64,000 nt of DNA from JAOAFZ01 sp964412815 (GTDB taxonomy: Bacteria > Patescibacteriota > Microgenomatia > UBA1406 > GWC2-37-13). The notes under the pieces were generated by a model. The model saw only the letters and a list, made by a program, of their open reading frames with translations. It searched no databases and was not told the origin of the DNA. The translations under genes were made by a program, and so were the position numbers. The stretch spans positions 62,001 to 126,000 of the forward strand of contig CAYPQF010000038.1 in assembly GCA_964412815.1 (NCBI GenBank), written 5' to 3'. The number at the start of each line of letters is the position of its first letter. The stretch's first letter is position 1. Shown here one piece after another: positions 34,779 through 42,532 of this stretch.

Positions 34779-35182
34779 ATGGAGTTCAAGCGACGGATCG
34801 AATGGCCCGCGGTGATCGCGCTTATCGTGGTGGTGCCGATCATTATGGCAGTCCTGACACTCGTCATCTCGCTGTTCATGGCAGAGGCCGGCGCCAACCG
34901 CAAGGACCGCAACTCCATCTTCACCCTCTCCCCCGGGAGCAGGTGGAGATGGTGGTCAAGGGGGTCGTCTCCAAGAGAGAGATCGTGCTGTGGTACAGCA
35001 GGGCCGAAGGCCTCAAGCTCGCGCCCGGCTGCGAGAGGGTCGGTACTTCGCAGGTCGTGGCCTGCGCGCAGGGCACTACCCTCACGATCGTCGACGACGG
35101 CGAGGGCGGCCCCGCCCACATCCAGGCGGAGACCGGCAACCTCCAGACACGCGTCTCGCCCGGCTTCCCGCCCGACAGGTAG
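34779..35182 (+). pseudogene. Cassette D: single-TM GC-rich protein, frameshifted
   Basis: The first frame begins MEFKRRIEWPAVIALIVVVP (basic N-terminus, one TM helix to about residue 34) and reads sensibly up to DRNSIFTLSP. At the C5 run near 34930-34934 the sensible text moves to the -1 frame: REQVEMVVKGVVSKREIVLW ... ending VSPGFPPDR and TAG at 35180-35182. One extra C would give a continuous protein of about 134 residues. Either a lost base (pseudogene or sequencing error) or frameshifting at CCC. Family not recognised. Confidence 0.65.
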
Positions 35183-35213
35183 CGTGAGCCGCAGCTAGGG
35201 ATACGTACCGGGT

Positions 35214-35244
35214 CACAGCGGAGGAGTTGAACTCCTCCGCTGTG
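35214..35244 (+). terminator. Terminator of cassette D
   Basis: Perfect stem of at least 13 bases (CACAGCGGAGGAG against CTCCTCCGCTGTG) with a TTGAA loop, about 30 bases after the cassette stop. There is no clear T-run. Confidence 0.75.
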
Positions 35245-35274
35245 GCGCAATCCATTTGCTATACTTGACCTAAT

Positions 35275-36204
35275 ATGAAAGACCTTCTGGTTTCGGTGGT
35301 AATCCCCGTCTACAACGAAGAGGGGAACATCGACGCATTGCTTAAAGCACTTCTTCCTGTTCTCAAAGAGTACCATTATGAGATTGTTTACGTAAATGAT
35401 GGCTCACAGGACAGCACCGTAGATAAAATTAAGTCTCACTGTCGAAAGAATCCTCATATTAAACTGATCAGCTTCAACCGGAACTTCGGGCATCAAAACG
35501 CACTTACTGCAGGGTACCGGATTGCAAAGGGAGACTGTGTTATCTCGATGGATGCAGACTTGCAGGACCCGCCGGAGATCATCCCCGAGATGATCAGACT
35601 CTGGGAAAACGGCTCTAAAATTGTCTACGCGAAACGAAAGAAACGTGATGTTGATAACTGGCTGAAAAAGATGACCGCACACGGTTTCTACAAGGTAATG
35701 AACTTTCTTTCCGATGTTCCGATTCCACATGACGTCGGAGACTTCCGCCTGCTCGACCGTGCAGTAGTTAATTTTCTGAATGACTTACCGGAGCAGTCCC
35801 GCTTTTTACGGGGTCTCGTTGCCTGGAGCGGATATCCGTCCACTTTTGTGGAGTTTGATCGAAAGGCACGTCACAAAGGAAAAACCCACTATACAATCTC
35901 TAAAATGATTAATTTTGCGTTCCGGGGTATTACCTCCTTTTCTACCAAACCACTCCGGATTGCGTCGTATGCCGGGTTTGCGACAGCTGTCTTCGGCTTT
36001 CTGGGTATTATCTATGCGGTGGTCGGCCGTCTCTTTTTTGAAGCATACTGGGTGACCGGCTGGACCGCTCTGTTTGTTGCAATTATGTTTTTAGGTGGCG
36101 TACAACTGATTACGATTGGCATCGTGGGTGAATATATTGATAAAATATACATAGAGATACAAAAGCGACCTATGTATATTGTCAGTGAAACCGTGAATCT
36201 ATGA
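35275..36204 (+). CDS. GT2 polyprenyl-phosphate glycosyltransferase (DPM1/GtrB-like)
   Basis: 309 residues. VSVVIPVYNEEGNIDALLKA opens the GT-A fold; DADLQDPPEIIP (DxD about residue 93) and a QSRFLRGLVAW motif follow, then two C-terminal TM helices (about 228-255 and 263-288). These enzymes load mannose or glucose onto polyprenyl phosphate, a donor for GT-C enzymes such as the one at 3193. Its stop overlaps the start of a small TM protein by four bases. Confidence 0.9.
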   Translation: MKDLLVSVVIPVYNEEGNIDALLKALLPVLKEYHYEIVYVNDGSQDSTVDKIKSHCRKNPHIKLISFNRNFGHQNALTAGYRIAKGDCVISMDADLQDPPEIIPEMIRLWENGSKIVYAKRKKRDVDNWLKKMTAHGFYKVMNFLSDVPIPHDVGDFRLLDRAVVNFLNDLPEQSRFLRGLVAWSGYPSTFVEFDRKARHKGKTHYTISKMINFAFRGITSFSTKPLRIASYAGFATAVFGFLGIIYAVVGRLFFEAYWVTGWTALFVAIMFLGGVQLITIGIVGEYIDKIYIEIQKRPMYIVSETVNL

Positions 36205-36377
36205 GTACGAAGATAAAAAAAATGATTGGGCTGTTCGTGATTGGGCTGGTAATTTCAGGGGTACTGTACGCTGCGTACTCATTCATAACCCGTGAACCTG
36301 CTGTTCGCTCGCCACTTCCCGAAGAAGAAGGTGTCAAAGTAATCTTTATCACACCCGAAGTTACTCCTTCTCAATAA
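36201..36377 (+). CDS. 58-residue single-TM protein translationally coupled to the GT2
   Basis: ATGA overlap with the GT2 stop, then MSTKIKKMIGLFVIGLVISG, one TM helix (about 8-29) and a short acidic/proline outer tail ending TPEVTPSQ. Probably an accessory subunit or a simple membrane peptide made with the glycosyltransferase; no family recognised. Confidence 0.65.
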   Translation: MSTKIKKMIGLFVIGLVISGVLYAAYSFITREPAVRSPLPEEEGVKVIFITPEVTPSQ

Positions 36378-36443
36378 TTACGAGCTAAAATCCACAATAT
36401 AGGTGACTACATTAGAAAGTTGTTGAAGTGTACTTTTGTTTAG

Positions 36444-36839
36444 TTACGGAGCTGAAGTTCCCGATGAAGGCCCCGGAATATCAAGCTGGAATATCTTACC
36501 TTGTCCTCCCAATAACAGAGTATCAATAATAAAGAGAATCAGGTACGCACTCACAAAGATGACTAATCCGATTACCGCGTACATAAAGGTATTTCTTGCG
36601 TTTTGCATCTTTTCGGGATCTCCAAGAGAAGTCAGATAGTTAAACGATCCGATTAAGAACATTACAAAGAGAATCAGGACCACGATCGCAGAAGCCATAA
36701 AAAGAAAGTTTCCAAATACAATCTCCAGACATTCGAGCGTGGGAACACCGTCCACCATACAGCCACTGTTTCCTGGATCGGCTGCGTTTTTATCATACCA
36801 GTCATTGATCTGTGCGAGATACACTCCAAGCATGTACAT
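36444..36839 (-). CDS. VirB2/TrbC-like pilin-type membrane protein
   Basis: 131 residues with two long TM helices (about 45-70 and 85-110) joined by FNYLTSLGDPEKMQNARNTF, the pattern of TrbC/VirB2-like and Mbov_0395-type subunits common in Patescibacteria. One likely Cys pair before TM1. TACAAT six bases before the ATG points to leaderless expression. Lies downstream of a second pilin-like gene on the same strand but with its own promoter. Confidence 0.72.
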   Translation of the reverse strand: MYMLGVYLAQINDWYDKNAADPGNSGCMVDGVPTLECLEIVFGNFLFMASAIVVLILFVMFLIGSFNYLTSLGDPEKMQNARNTFMYAVIGLVIFVSAYLILFIIDTLLLGGQGKIFQLDIPGPSSGTSAP

Positions 36840-36939
36840 AGAATTATTGTACAGCTTTTTGTAATCTTTGTATAGAGATGTGTACGAAATGAGCGCAATC
36901 CAGCCACCATATTATAAATTGCAGCGGATCATACGTGCA

Positions 36940-36968
36940 AAAAAAAACGCCCGTTTCCGGGCGTTTTT
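36940..36968 (-). terminator. Intrinsic terminator after the pilin-like gene
   Basis: AAAAACGCCCG-TTTC-CGGGCGTTTTT: strong stem with T-runs in both directions. It ends the 36985-37482 gene on the minus strand. Confidence 0.9.
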
Positions 36969-36984
36969 CTGAATGCTGTGAGGC

Positions 36985-37482
36985 TTATTGGTCAACATCA
37001 CAGTCAACTCCAATGTCATCTCCACAAGGCTCGACAAGGTTAGGAATGGTAGCTGCACAAGAAATTCCGAAACAGATTCTTTCACGGAAGACAACCTGTT
37101 CCAGTGTAACGATGATTGCGAGTACTGCGACAACAAGAACGACACCGATAATAGCAGCGGTGATCTTGTTACGTGCCTTACCGGTATTTTCTTCATCACC
37201 ACCTGAAGTGATCCATGCAAATGCTCCGAGCAGCAGGTACAGCAGAGCAACAAGTCCTGCGATTACGAAGAACAAACGGATAACAAAGGTTAAGATGTCT
37301 GAGAGATCTGGGATTCTGAATCCAAGAGCGTTCTGGTCAACTTTGACGGTAACCGAAATAGAAGGGGCAGCTTGATTCTGATTAAACTGAGCCATTGCTC
37401 CATCGGCGACGAAGAAGAAGCCTGCAAGCAAAATTATAAAACAGAAGGCATTTATAAATAGAGCACGGGCATTTTTTATCAT
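36985..37482 (-). CDS. VirB2/TrbC-like pilin-type protein with signal peptide
   Basis: 165 residues. Signal peptide ending ADGAMA, mature start QFNQNQ; two TM helices (about 57-82 and 100-122) linked by WITSGGDEENTGKARNKITA, typical of TrbC/VirB2-like subunits; a Cys-rich tail follows (ICFGISCAATIPNLVEPCGD). Start at 37482 because TTGACA (37513-37518), 17 bases, TATGAT (37490-37495) and seven bases lead exactly to this ATG. Likely surface or translocation apparatus together with 36444 and 46044. Confidence 0.78.
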   Translation of the reverse strand: MIKNARALFINAFCFIILLAGFFFVADGAMAQFNQNQAAPSISVTVKVDQNALGFRIPDLSDILTFVIRLFFVIAGLVALLYLLLGAFAWITSGGDEENTGKARNKITAAIIGVVLVVAVLAIIVTLEQVVFRERICFGISCAATIPNLVEPCGDDIGVDCDVDQ

Positions 37483-37489
37483 ACGTTTA

Positions 37490-37518
37490 ATCATAGAAAG
37501 CTTGAAATTGTTTGTCAA
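37490..37518 (-). promoter_or_regulatory. Leaderless sigma70 promoter of the pilin-like gene
   Basis: Consensus TTGACA, 17-base spacer, TATGAT; the predicted first transcribed base is the A of the ATG at 37482. It decides the start codon among three in-frame ATGs. Confidence 0.8.
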
Positions 37519-37527
37519 GTGGTAAAA

Positions 37528-39054
37528 TCAGGATTCCAGTTGTTGTGGTAGTCTATACTGAAAACTCTCAGATAAATGGTTTAATTTTATACTATCTGAA
37601 CAATCTAAATCAGCGATCGTCCGGGCAAGCTTCAGCGTCTTGAACATTGCGCGAGCGGAAAGCGCCAGTCGTTTTACGGCATCTTCAAAAAAAGTTTCGA
37701 GCTTGGCATCCAGCGTGCAAAATTGTTTGACCTGTTTCGTTGTCATCTCACCGTTCGTTTGAATTGACAGGCTCTGAAGTCTCATTTTTTGCCGGTCACG
37801 CGCTTCCAGAATCCTGTTTCTGACTACTTCACTTGATTCTGCATTACTGTGCGTACGGAGTGCGTACTCCTCTACCGGTTGTACCTGGAGGTGAATATCA
37901 ATCCGGTCAAGGAGAGGTCCGGAAACCCGTTTATTGTATCGCTCAACCACAGCCGGCGAACAACTGCATGATAACCGAGCATGCCCCCGATACCCGCAGG
38001 GACACGGGTTGGAAGCACTTAAAAATAAAAACCGGCTGGGAAACGTCAACACACCGCCCGTCCGGGAGATAGAGACTGTTCCTTCTTCAAGTGGCTGACG
38101 CAGTGCTTCCAGGACTGACCGCGGGAACTCCGGCAGCTCATCTAGAAATAACACACCCCGATGTGCCAGAGAGATCTCTCCCGGCTTCGGAATACTTCCT
38201 CCCCCGATGAGACCATTTCGGGAGATTGTATGATGAGGTGCGCGGTACGGCGGCTGCCGTAGATTCTGCCGCTGTTCCAGCATTCCGGCTATCGAATAGA
38301 TATTGGTTACATCCACTACTTCGGTCTCTGTAAGGGGTGGGAGAATTCCGGCAAATGCCCGGGAGAGGAGTGTTTTACCCGCTCCGGGCGGTCCTTTTAA
38401 ATGAACATTATGAAACCCCGCTGCCGCAACCTCCAGAGCACGTTTCACCGTTTGCTGACCGATGATATCCGCAAAATCAGGAGCGGTTGCCTCTTCGTGC
38501 GCCACTATAAGAGAAGCCTGTGTTAATGGAGCAAGGGTCACTTTTCCCTGGAGATACGACACTACCTCCTGAAGGGTAGATACCGGAATACATAAATCTG
38601 ATGGGCCTACTAAAGCTGCTTCAACAGCGCTGGAACGCGGTAGACAAAAGATGTATTGCTGCTGCTCTGCCAGCAGTCTGAGCGAGATACTGCCCCGAAT
38701 ATGCTGCACCCTGCTATCAAGCGACAGTTCACCACAAAAAAAGTGACCAGAGACATGGTGGGGTTGCAGTACTCCGCTCGCAGCAAGAATTCCCAGTGCT
38801 ATTGGGAGATCAAAAGAGGTACCCGTTTTCGGAATATCAGCAGGAGCCATATTGACGGTTATACGTGCTTCTGGCATCGGAAACCCTGCATTCACAATCG
38901 CCGTGCGAACCCGTTCTTTCGCTTCTGCTATTTCTTTACCCGGTAACCCTACAATAGTAAAGGTGGGAAACCCGCGATATGCGACATCAACCTCAATTTC
39001 GACAGGAACTGCTTCCAGTCCGATCACCGTTCCAGTATGAATATAGGACAACAT
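37528..39054 (-). CDS. comM: ComM/YifB-family AAA+ ATPase (Mg-chelatase-like)
   Basis: 508 residues. N-terminal Lon-S5-like region (VDVAYRGFPTFTIVGLPGKE ... INMAPADIPKTGTSFDLPIA), Walker A GPPGAGKTLL, Walker B VLFLDELPEF, sensor and a C-terminal Mg_chelatase_C domain, with the Cys cluster NPCPCGYRGHARLSCSC. In other bacteria ComM is a helicase promoting branch migration of incoming DNA during transformation. Its position between pilins and surface genes suggests DNA uptake. ATG 39054 rather than the TTG two codons earlier. Confidence 0.92.
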   Translation of the reverse strand: MLSYIHTGTVIGLEAVPVEIEVDVAYRGFPTFTIVGLPGKEIAEAKERVRTAIVNAGFPMPEARITVNMAPADIPKTGTSFDLPIALGILAASGVLQPHHVSGHFFCGELSLDSRVQHIRGSISLRLLAEQQQYIFCLPRSSAVEAALVGPSDLCIPVSTLQEVVSYLQGKVTLAPLTQASLIVAHEEATAPDFADIIGQQTVKRALEVAAAGFHNVHLKGPPGAGKTLLSRAFAGILPPLTETEVVDVTNIYSIAGMLEQRQNLRQPPYRAPHHTISRNGLIGGGSIPKPGEISLAHRGVLFLDELPEFPRSVLEALRQPLEEGTVSISRTGGVLTFPSRFLFLSASNPCPCGYRGHARLSCSCSPAVVERYNKRVSGPLLDRIDIHLQVQPVEEYALRTHSNAESSEVVRNRILEARDRQKMRLQSLSIQTNGEMTTKQVKQFCTLDAKLETFFEDAVKRLALSARAMFKTLKLARTIADLDCSDSIKLNHLSESFQYRLPQQLES

Positions 39055-39112
39055 ATACAATTACACAATTGTAACCGAAGATGCTATAAACACAAGGGGA
39101 ATATTCCGGAGA

Positions 39113-41572
39113 TCAGGATCGAGAACGAACGCTCTTTATTGCAGATCGGGAAAAGAAGATACTTGCAAGTACCAGAACTGTCAGTATCCCCATTACGGCA
39201 ATTACCGCGATCAGTAACACTGAATTATTATCGTCAGATGCTCCCAGCACATCCGCATTCCGTGATCGGGACGTAGCCAGATACTGGGAACCGCTGATAG
39301 CCGTATTTCTGGCAACAAACTGCGCTGTTGAGGTAACCACTGCTTCATCATTCAAACCGGTAAATTCAAGAGAATACGGCATGTTGGGAATCGATTCTTC
39401 GGGGATCTCAAAGTATCCGGTTTCATCTGCCTGGGTTTCATATACCGGAATATTATTTTGGGTGACATACAGACGCACGGTAGCGCCCGGCATGATTGCA
39501 CCGTCATCGGTCACAGCATATCCTTCAAGCGAGGTCAGAATAGGGTTCAGCCGTACCGACGTTCTGGATGTATCACCTGATTCAGCCTGCACCGCAATGC
39601 TGTCTCCAAATCCAGTCAGTATGTGCATCATCATCTCGGCAACAGGATTTCCGACTCGTTTCTTCGGGTAGGAAATCTGTTTTTTTACTGCCTCCAGTTC
39701 TCCAATCGTTTCATTATCCTTTAATTTATTGAGCGGGATTTCCAGTTTAAAGTAGCCGTACATGTCAGCTTCGGTTTTTGCCAGAGTACGGGTCTTGATT
39801 AACTCACCCTTCTGATACCGGTTAGGGACATATGCATAGACGGTGACTGCGGCTTTCGGATGCGATACCCGTCCTTCGATTTTATACACATTTCGTTGCT
39901 TATCCACCGACTGAAAATAGCTGACGATAGTAATCTGATTTTGTTCTGCATAGGCTTTTGAGGCTTCCAGATCTACCGGATCCATCGGGATATCGCGATG
40001 TTCAACCTTGCCCTTTTGTACAATGTCCTCTCCACGATAGATATTGTCATACATAAACGCAAATGCAGGATTGAGTGAATTCATATCGGACGGGAAGGTA
40101 TATCCTTCTTTTTTTGCTGCGAGACGATAAGTCCCATCCGGAACGAAGAACGAGAACAGACCGTCTTTCTCAGTTATCTGAGGATTCACAATGCTTCCGA
40201 CCGTAGGGTTGTCAGAGATATCCTGTTGTGTAACCTTCTGGTACTGGCCGCTTGCCGTTTTTTTGGTCAGGGTAACTTCGGTGCCTTCAAGAGGTTCCAG
40301 TGTATAGCTGTCAAACACTCGGCCGTATGGATCGTGCACAACGACACAGCCAAGATCATTGGATAGTGTGGCAAACTGCTGCGAAGTATTACTACCGATG
40401 TTCACGTTGTTCATCTGAGACCGGTCAAAGACCATCATAAAGACACTGTCTGTCTCCTGTCCCTGGCTGTTGGTACGTGATGATTCCACCTCCACAATAT
40501 CACCTAACTCCTTATAGATCACCGGATTGGTAATTACGTCTGTTTTACTTTTCTCCTTGTAAATCGTCATCTTATATCCCGCGGGGACATTACTCTTTTC
40601 AAAGATCTTCTCGTCATAGCTTGGTTCACCAGTAGTGCAGGTATAAACACCTCCGGTTACAAAACATTCGACAATATACGACTCAATCTCCTGACTTTGC
40701 TGCTGCGCATAGGCACGATCGTATAGACGTTTGACGTCATAGAGCTGTACGCGCTTCGTACCGGATCCTACAACAGGATAGTTCGCACAGGAGGCGAACT
40801 TTTTTGGTCCTTCAGTTGGTGTCGCTAAACCCTTCTCGTTACACAGCTTGGTAGGTGCGCAGGCAACCCCCCATCGAGGCATTTTAGCACCGTTTTTTAT
40901 CTCCTCAGCGGTTGGTTCACGACCAAGTCCAACCTGCTCAGATGAAGGTTGAATTTTGAGTGTTTCAACGTCCTGTTTTTTATCACGCTTACACTTAAAT
41001 TTAATCGTCATCTCCGGACAGCCGTTACTGCATTCTTCCATGGTAAAGGGACCCTGACACCAGCCGTTAGAACATTGAAGTTTCGTAAACTTCATATCAG
41101 TATCCAGTGTTGCATACTCATCACAGGTATACCCTGGTGCAGATGCCGCTATTTTATGATTATTTTGTCCGCAGCCAAACTTGGCATTACCGGGAGCAGA
41201 TTGTCGCACATCTCCCTGAAAGTCCGGATCAACAAAGTTTTTTGACGGGTCGGTTACGTCCTTGATAAACGTTGAGTGCTCCTGGGACATATTGGAGTTC
41301 TGAAAAGACTCGAAGTAAGTCCCGCCATTTTGCCCAGTCACCCGGTACCGGCGAGGCCAGGTATTTCTATCATTTGCCTTATAGTCTTTATACGATCCAC
41401 CACCTTCGTTTACCCAGCGGACATAGGCGTTATTCAGAGGGATTAACGCACCATCAACTTCCTGATATACCTCAATTTTGATAGAGGGAGCATCTGCGGA
41501 TACAGACGGTACTGCGAGCAGAACAGCCATTGCTAGTACCACTATACCAATTTTATTTACGAGTGATTTCAT
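39113..41572 (-). CDS. Giant surface protein with carboxypeptidase-regulatory-like domains, copy B2
   Basis: 819 residues from MKSLVNKIGIVVLAMAVLLA (signal peptide). A Cys-rich N-terminal half, then several beta-sandwich domains of the carboxypeptidase regulatory type (HDPYGRVFDSYTLEPLEGTE, FSFFVPDGTYRLAAKKEGYT, LEGYAVTDDGAIMPGATVRL) and a C-terminal TM anchor with a basic end. Clear paralogue of 42533-44983. Last gene of a four-gene operon with the order A1-B1-A2-B2. The first 26 codons of the longer frame overlap the preceding gene and are not a signal peptide. Confidence 0.75.
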   Translation of the reverse strand: MKSLVNKIGIVVLAMAVLLAVPSVSADAPSIKIEVYQEVDGALIPLNNAYVRWVNEGGGSYKDYKANDRNTWPRRYRVTGQNGGTYFESFQNSNMSQEHSTFIKDVTDPSKNFVDPDFQGDVRQSAPGNAKFGCGQNNHKIAASAPGYTCDEYATLDTDMKFTKLQCSNGWCQGPFTMEECSNGCPEMTIKFKCKRDKKQDVETLKIQPSSEQVGLGREPTAEEIKNGAKMPRWGVACAPTKLCNEKGLATPTEGPKKFASCANYPVVGSGTKRVQLYDVKRLYDRAYAQQQSQEIESYIVECFVTGGVYTCTTGEPSYDEKIFEKSNVPAGYKMTIYKEKSKTDVITNPVIYKELGDIVEVESSRTNSQGQETDSVFMMVFDRSQMNNVNIGSNTSQQFATLSNDLGCVVVHDPYGRVFDSYTLEPLEGTEVTLTKKTASGQYQKVTQQDISDNPTVGSIVNPQITEKDGLFSFFVPDGTYRLAAKKEGYTFPSDMNSLNPAFAFMYDNIYRGEDIVQKGKVEHRDIPMDPVDLEASKAYAEQNQITIVSYFQSVDKQRNVYKIEGRVSHPKAAVTVYAYVPNRYQKGELIKTRTLAKTEADMYGYFKLEIPLNKLKDNETIGELEAVKKQISYPKKRVGNPVAEMMMHILTGFGDSIAVQAESGDTSRTSVRLNPILTSLEGYAVTDDGAIMPGATVRLYVTQNNIPVYETQADETGYFEIPEESIPNMPYSLEFTGLNDEAVVTSTAQFVARNTAISGSQYLATSRSRNADVLGASDDNNSVLLIAVIAVMGILTVLVLASIFFSRSAIKSVRSRS

Positions 41573-41634
41573 ATGCGTTCTTTTTTTCTTGTAACCAAAG
41601 CTCAAAATTTTGGTATTTTCCGGTCGCTTTCTTT

Positions 41635-42531
41635 TCAGTAACCTGACCAAACATATACGGCATCAATCTTCTCTGTCATGTACGTTGGCGTTGCTTTTAC
41701 CAAAATGACATCGGTAACATCGTTTACGTTCGAGTTCCATAACTCCCTATCAAGTTCTTCTGAGATGGTAATTGGTTCACCCTGAAAGGCATCAAAACGG
41801 ATTATCGCATTTACCTTGTAAGCCGCATCAATTTGTGCCAGTGAAGTATCATTTTTTATTTGTTGTGCTGCCTGATCAATGGTTAACCGACCAGATCTAA
41901 CCTGTTCGTGAAGCGCTGTGATTTTTTTCCTTGCAAATACCTTTGCCTGTTCGTACCCCAGTGCTGGCGGTTCGTCGTTGGCAAACCAGATCGAGATCAC
42001 AGAACCTTTGAGGGTTCCTGATCGTGTCTCTACAGCCTCCCGAATGGTACTTACCTGCTTTAGCCGGGTAATATAGTTCTTATTCGGTGAGTTATAAAAC
42101 GTTTCATCCAGACGGATTAAACCATCTGCTTGTCCTCCCTGCAAAATTACCGAATCCTGCGCAATTGCGTTCAGTACCTCGGCGTCCGGTATCGCGGAAG
42201 AGTCTCCGGCATACAGGGATCGCTGGTTTTCCAGATCAATCCGATAGATAGTTTCTTCTCCGACGATCGCAACAATATCATCAGGCTGGGGAACAGACTC
42301 CTTATCTCCTTGATTCATGGTTCCCGCTGATCCGGCATTCCCGCTAGAACCATTTGGATTGTTAAAACGGTCAATATCAGCATCAGAACGAACAGGGGTA
42401 GGCGACACTGCTGCCTGATTTTTCCGCTGGTTAGTAGCCTGGGTTACCGCAAATGTGAGCACCAGCAGAAAGACCAGTAAGCCAATAGCGCCAAATACAA
42501 GTGCTTTTGCCGGTATCCGTGAAGTGTCCAT
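41635..42531 (-). CDS. SurA-N/PpiC-like membrane-anchored protein, copy A2
   Basis: 298 residues from MDTSRIPAKALVFGAIGLLV: TM anchor (about 10-32), Ser/Pro linker and an extracytoplasmic helical domain (IVAIVGEETIYRIDLENQRS ... ARKKITALHEQVRSGRLTID) resembling the N-terminal chaperone region of SurA/PpiC proteins; no clear parvulin domain. Paralogue of 44964-45926. ATG is one base after the TAA of the upstream B1 gene, implying translational coupling. Confidence 0.72.
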   Translation of the reverse strand: MDTSRIPAKALVFGAIGLLVFLLVLTFAVTQATNQRKNQAAVSPTPVRSDADIDRFNNPNGSSGNAGSAGTMNQGDKESVPQPDDIVAIVGEETIYRIDLENQRSLYAGDSSAIPDAEVLNAIAQDSVILQGGQADGLIRLDETFYNSPNKNYITRLKQVSTIREAVETRSGTLKGSVISIWFANDEPPALGYEQAKVFARKKITALHEQVRSGRLTIDQAAQQIKNDTSLAQIDAAYKVNAIIRFDAFQGEPITISEELDRELWNSNVNDVTDVILVKATPTYMTEKIDAVYVWSGY

Positions 42532-42532
42532 A

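Noticed and set aside
34752..35198. Single intact frame across cassette D
   Set aside because: After about 34930 it becomes Arg/Ser/Pro-rich nonsense while a neighbouring frame gives normal protein sequence, so a frameshift is the better reading.
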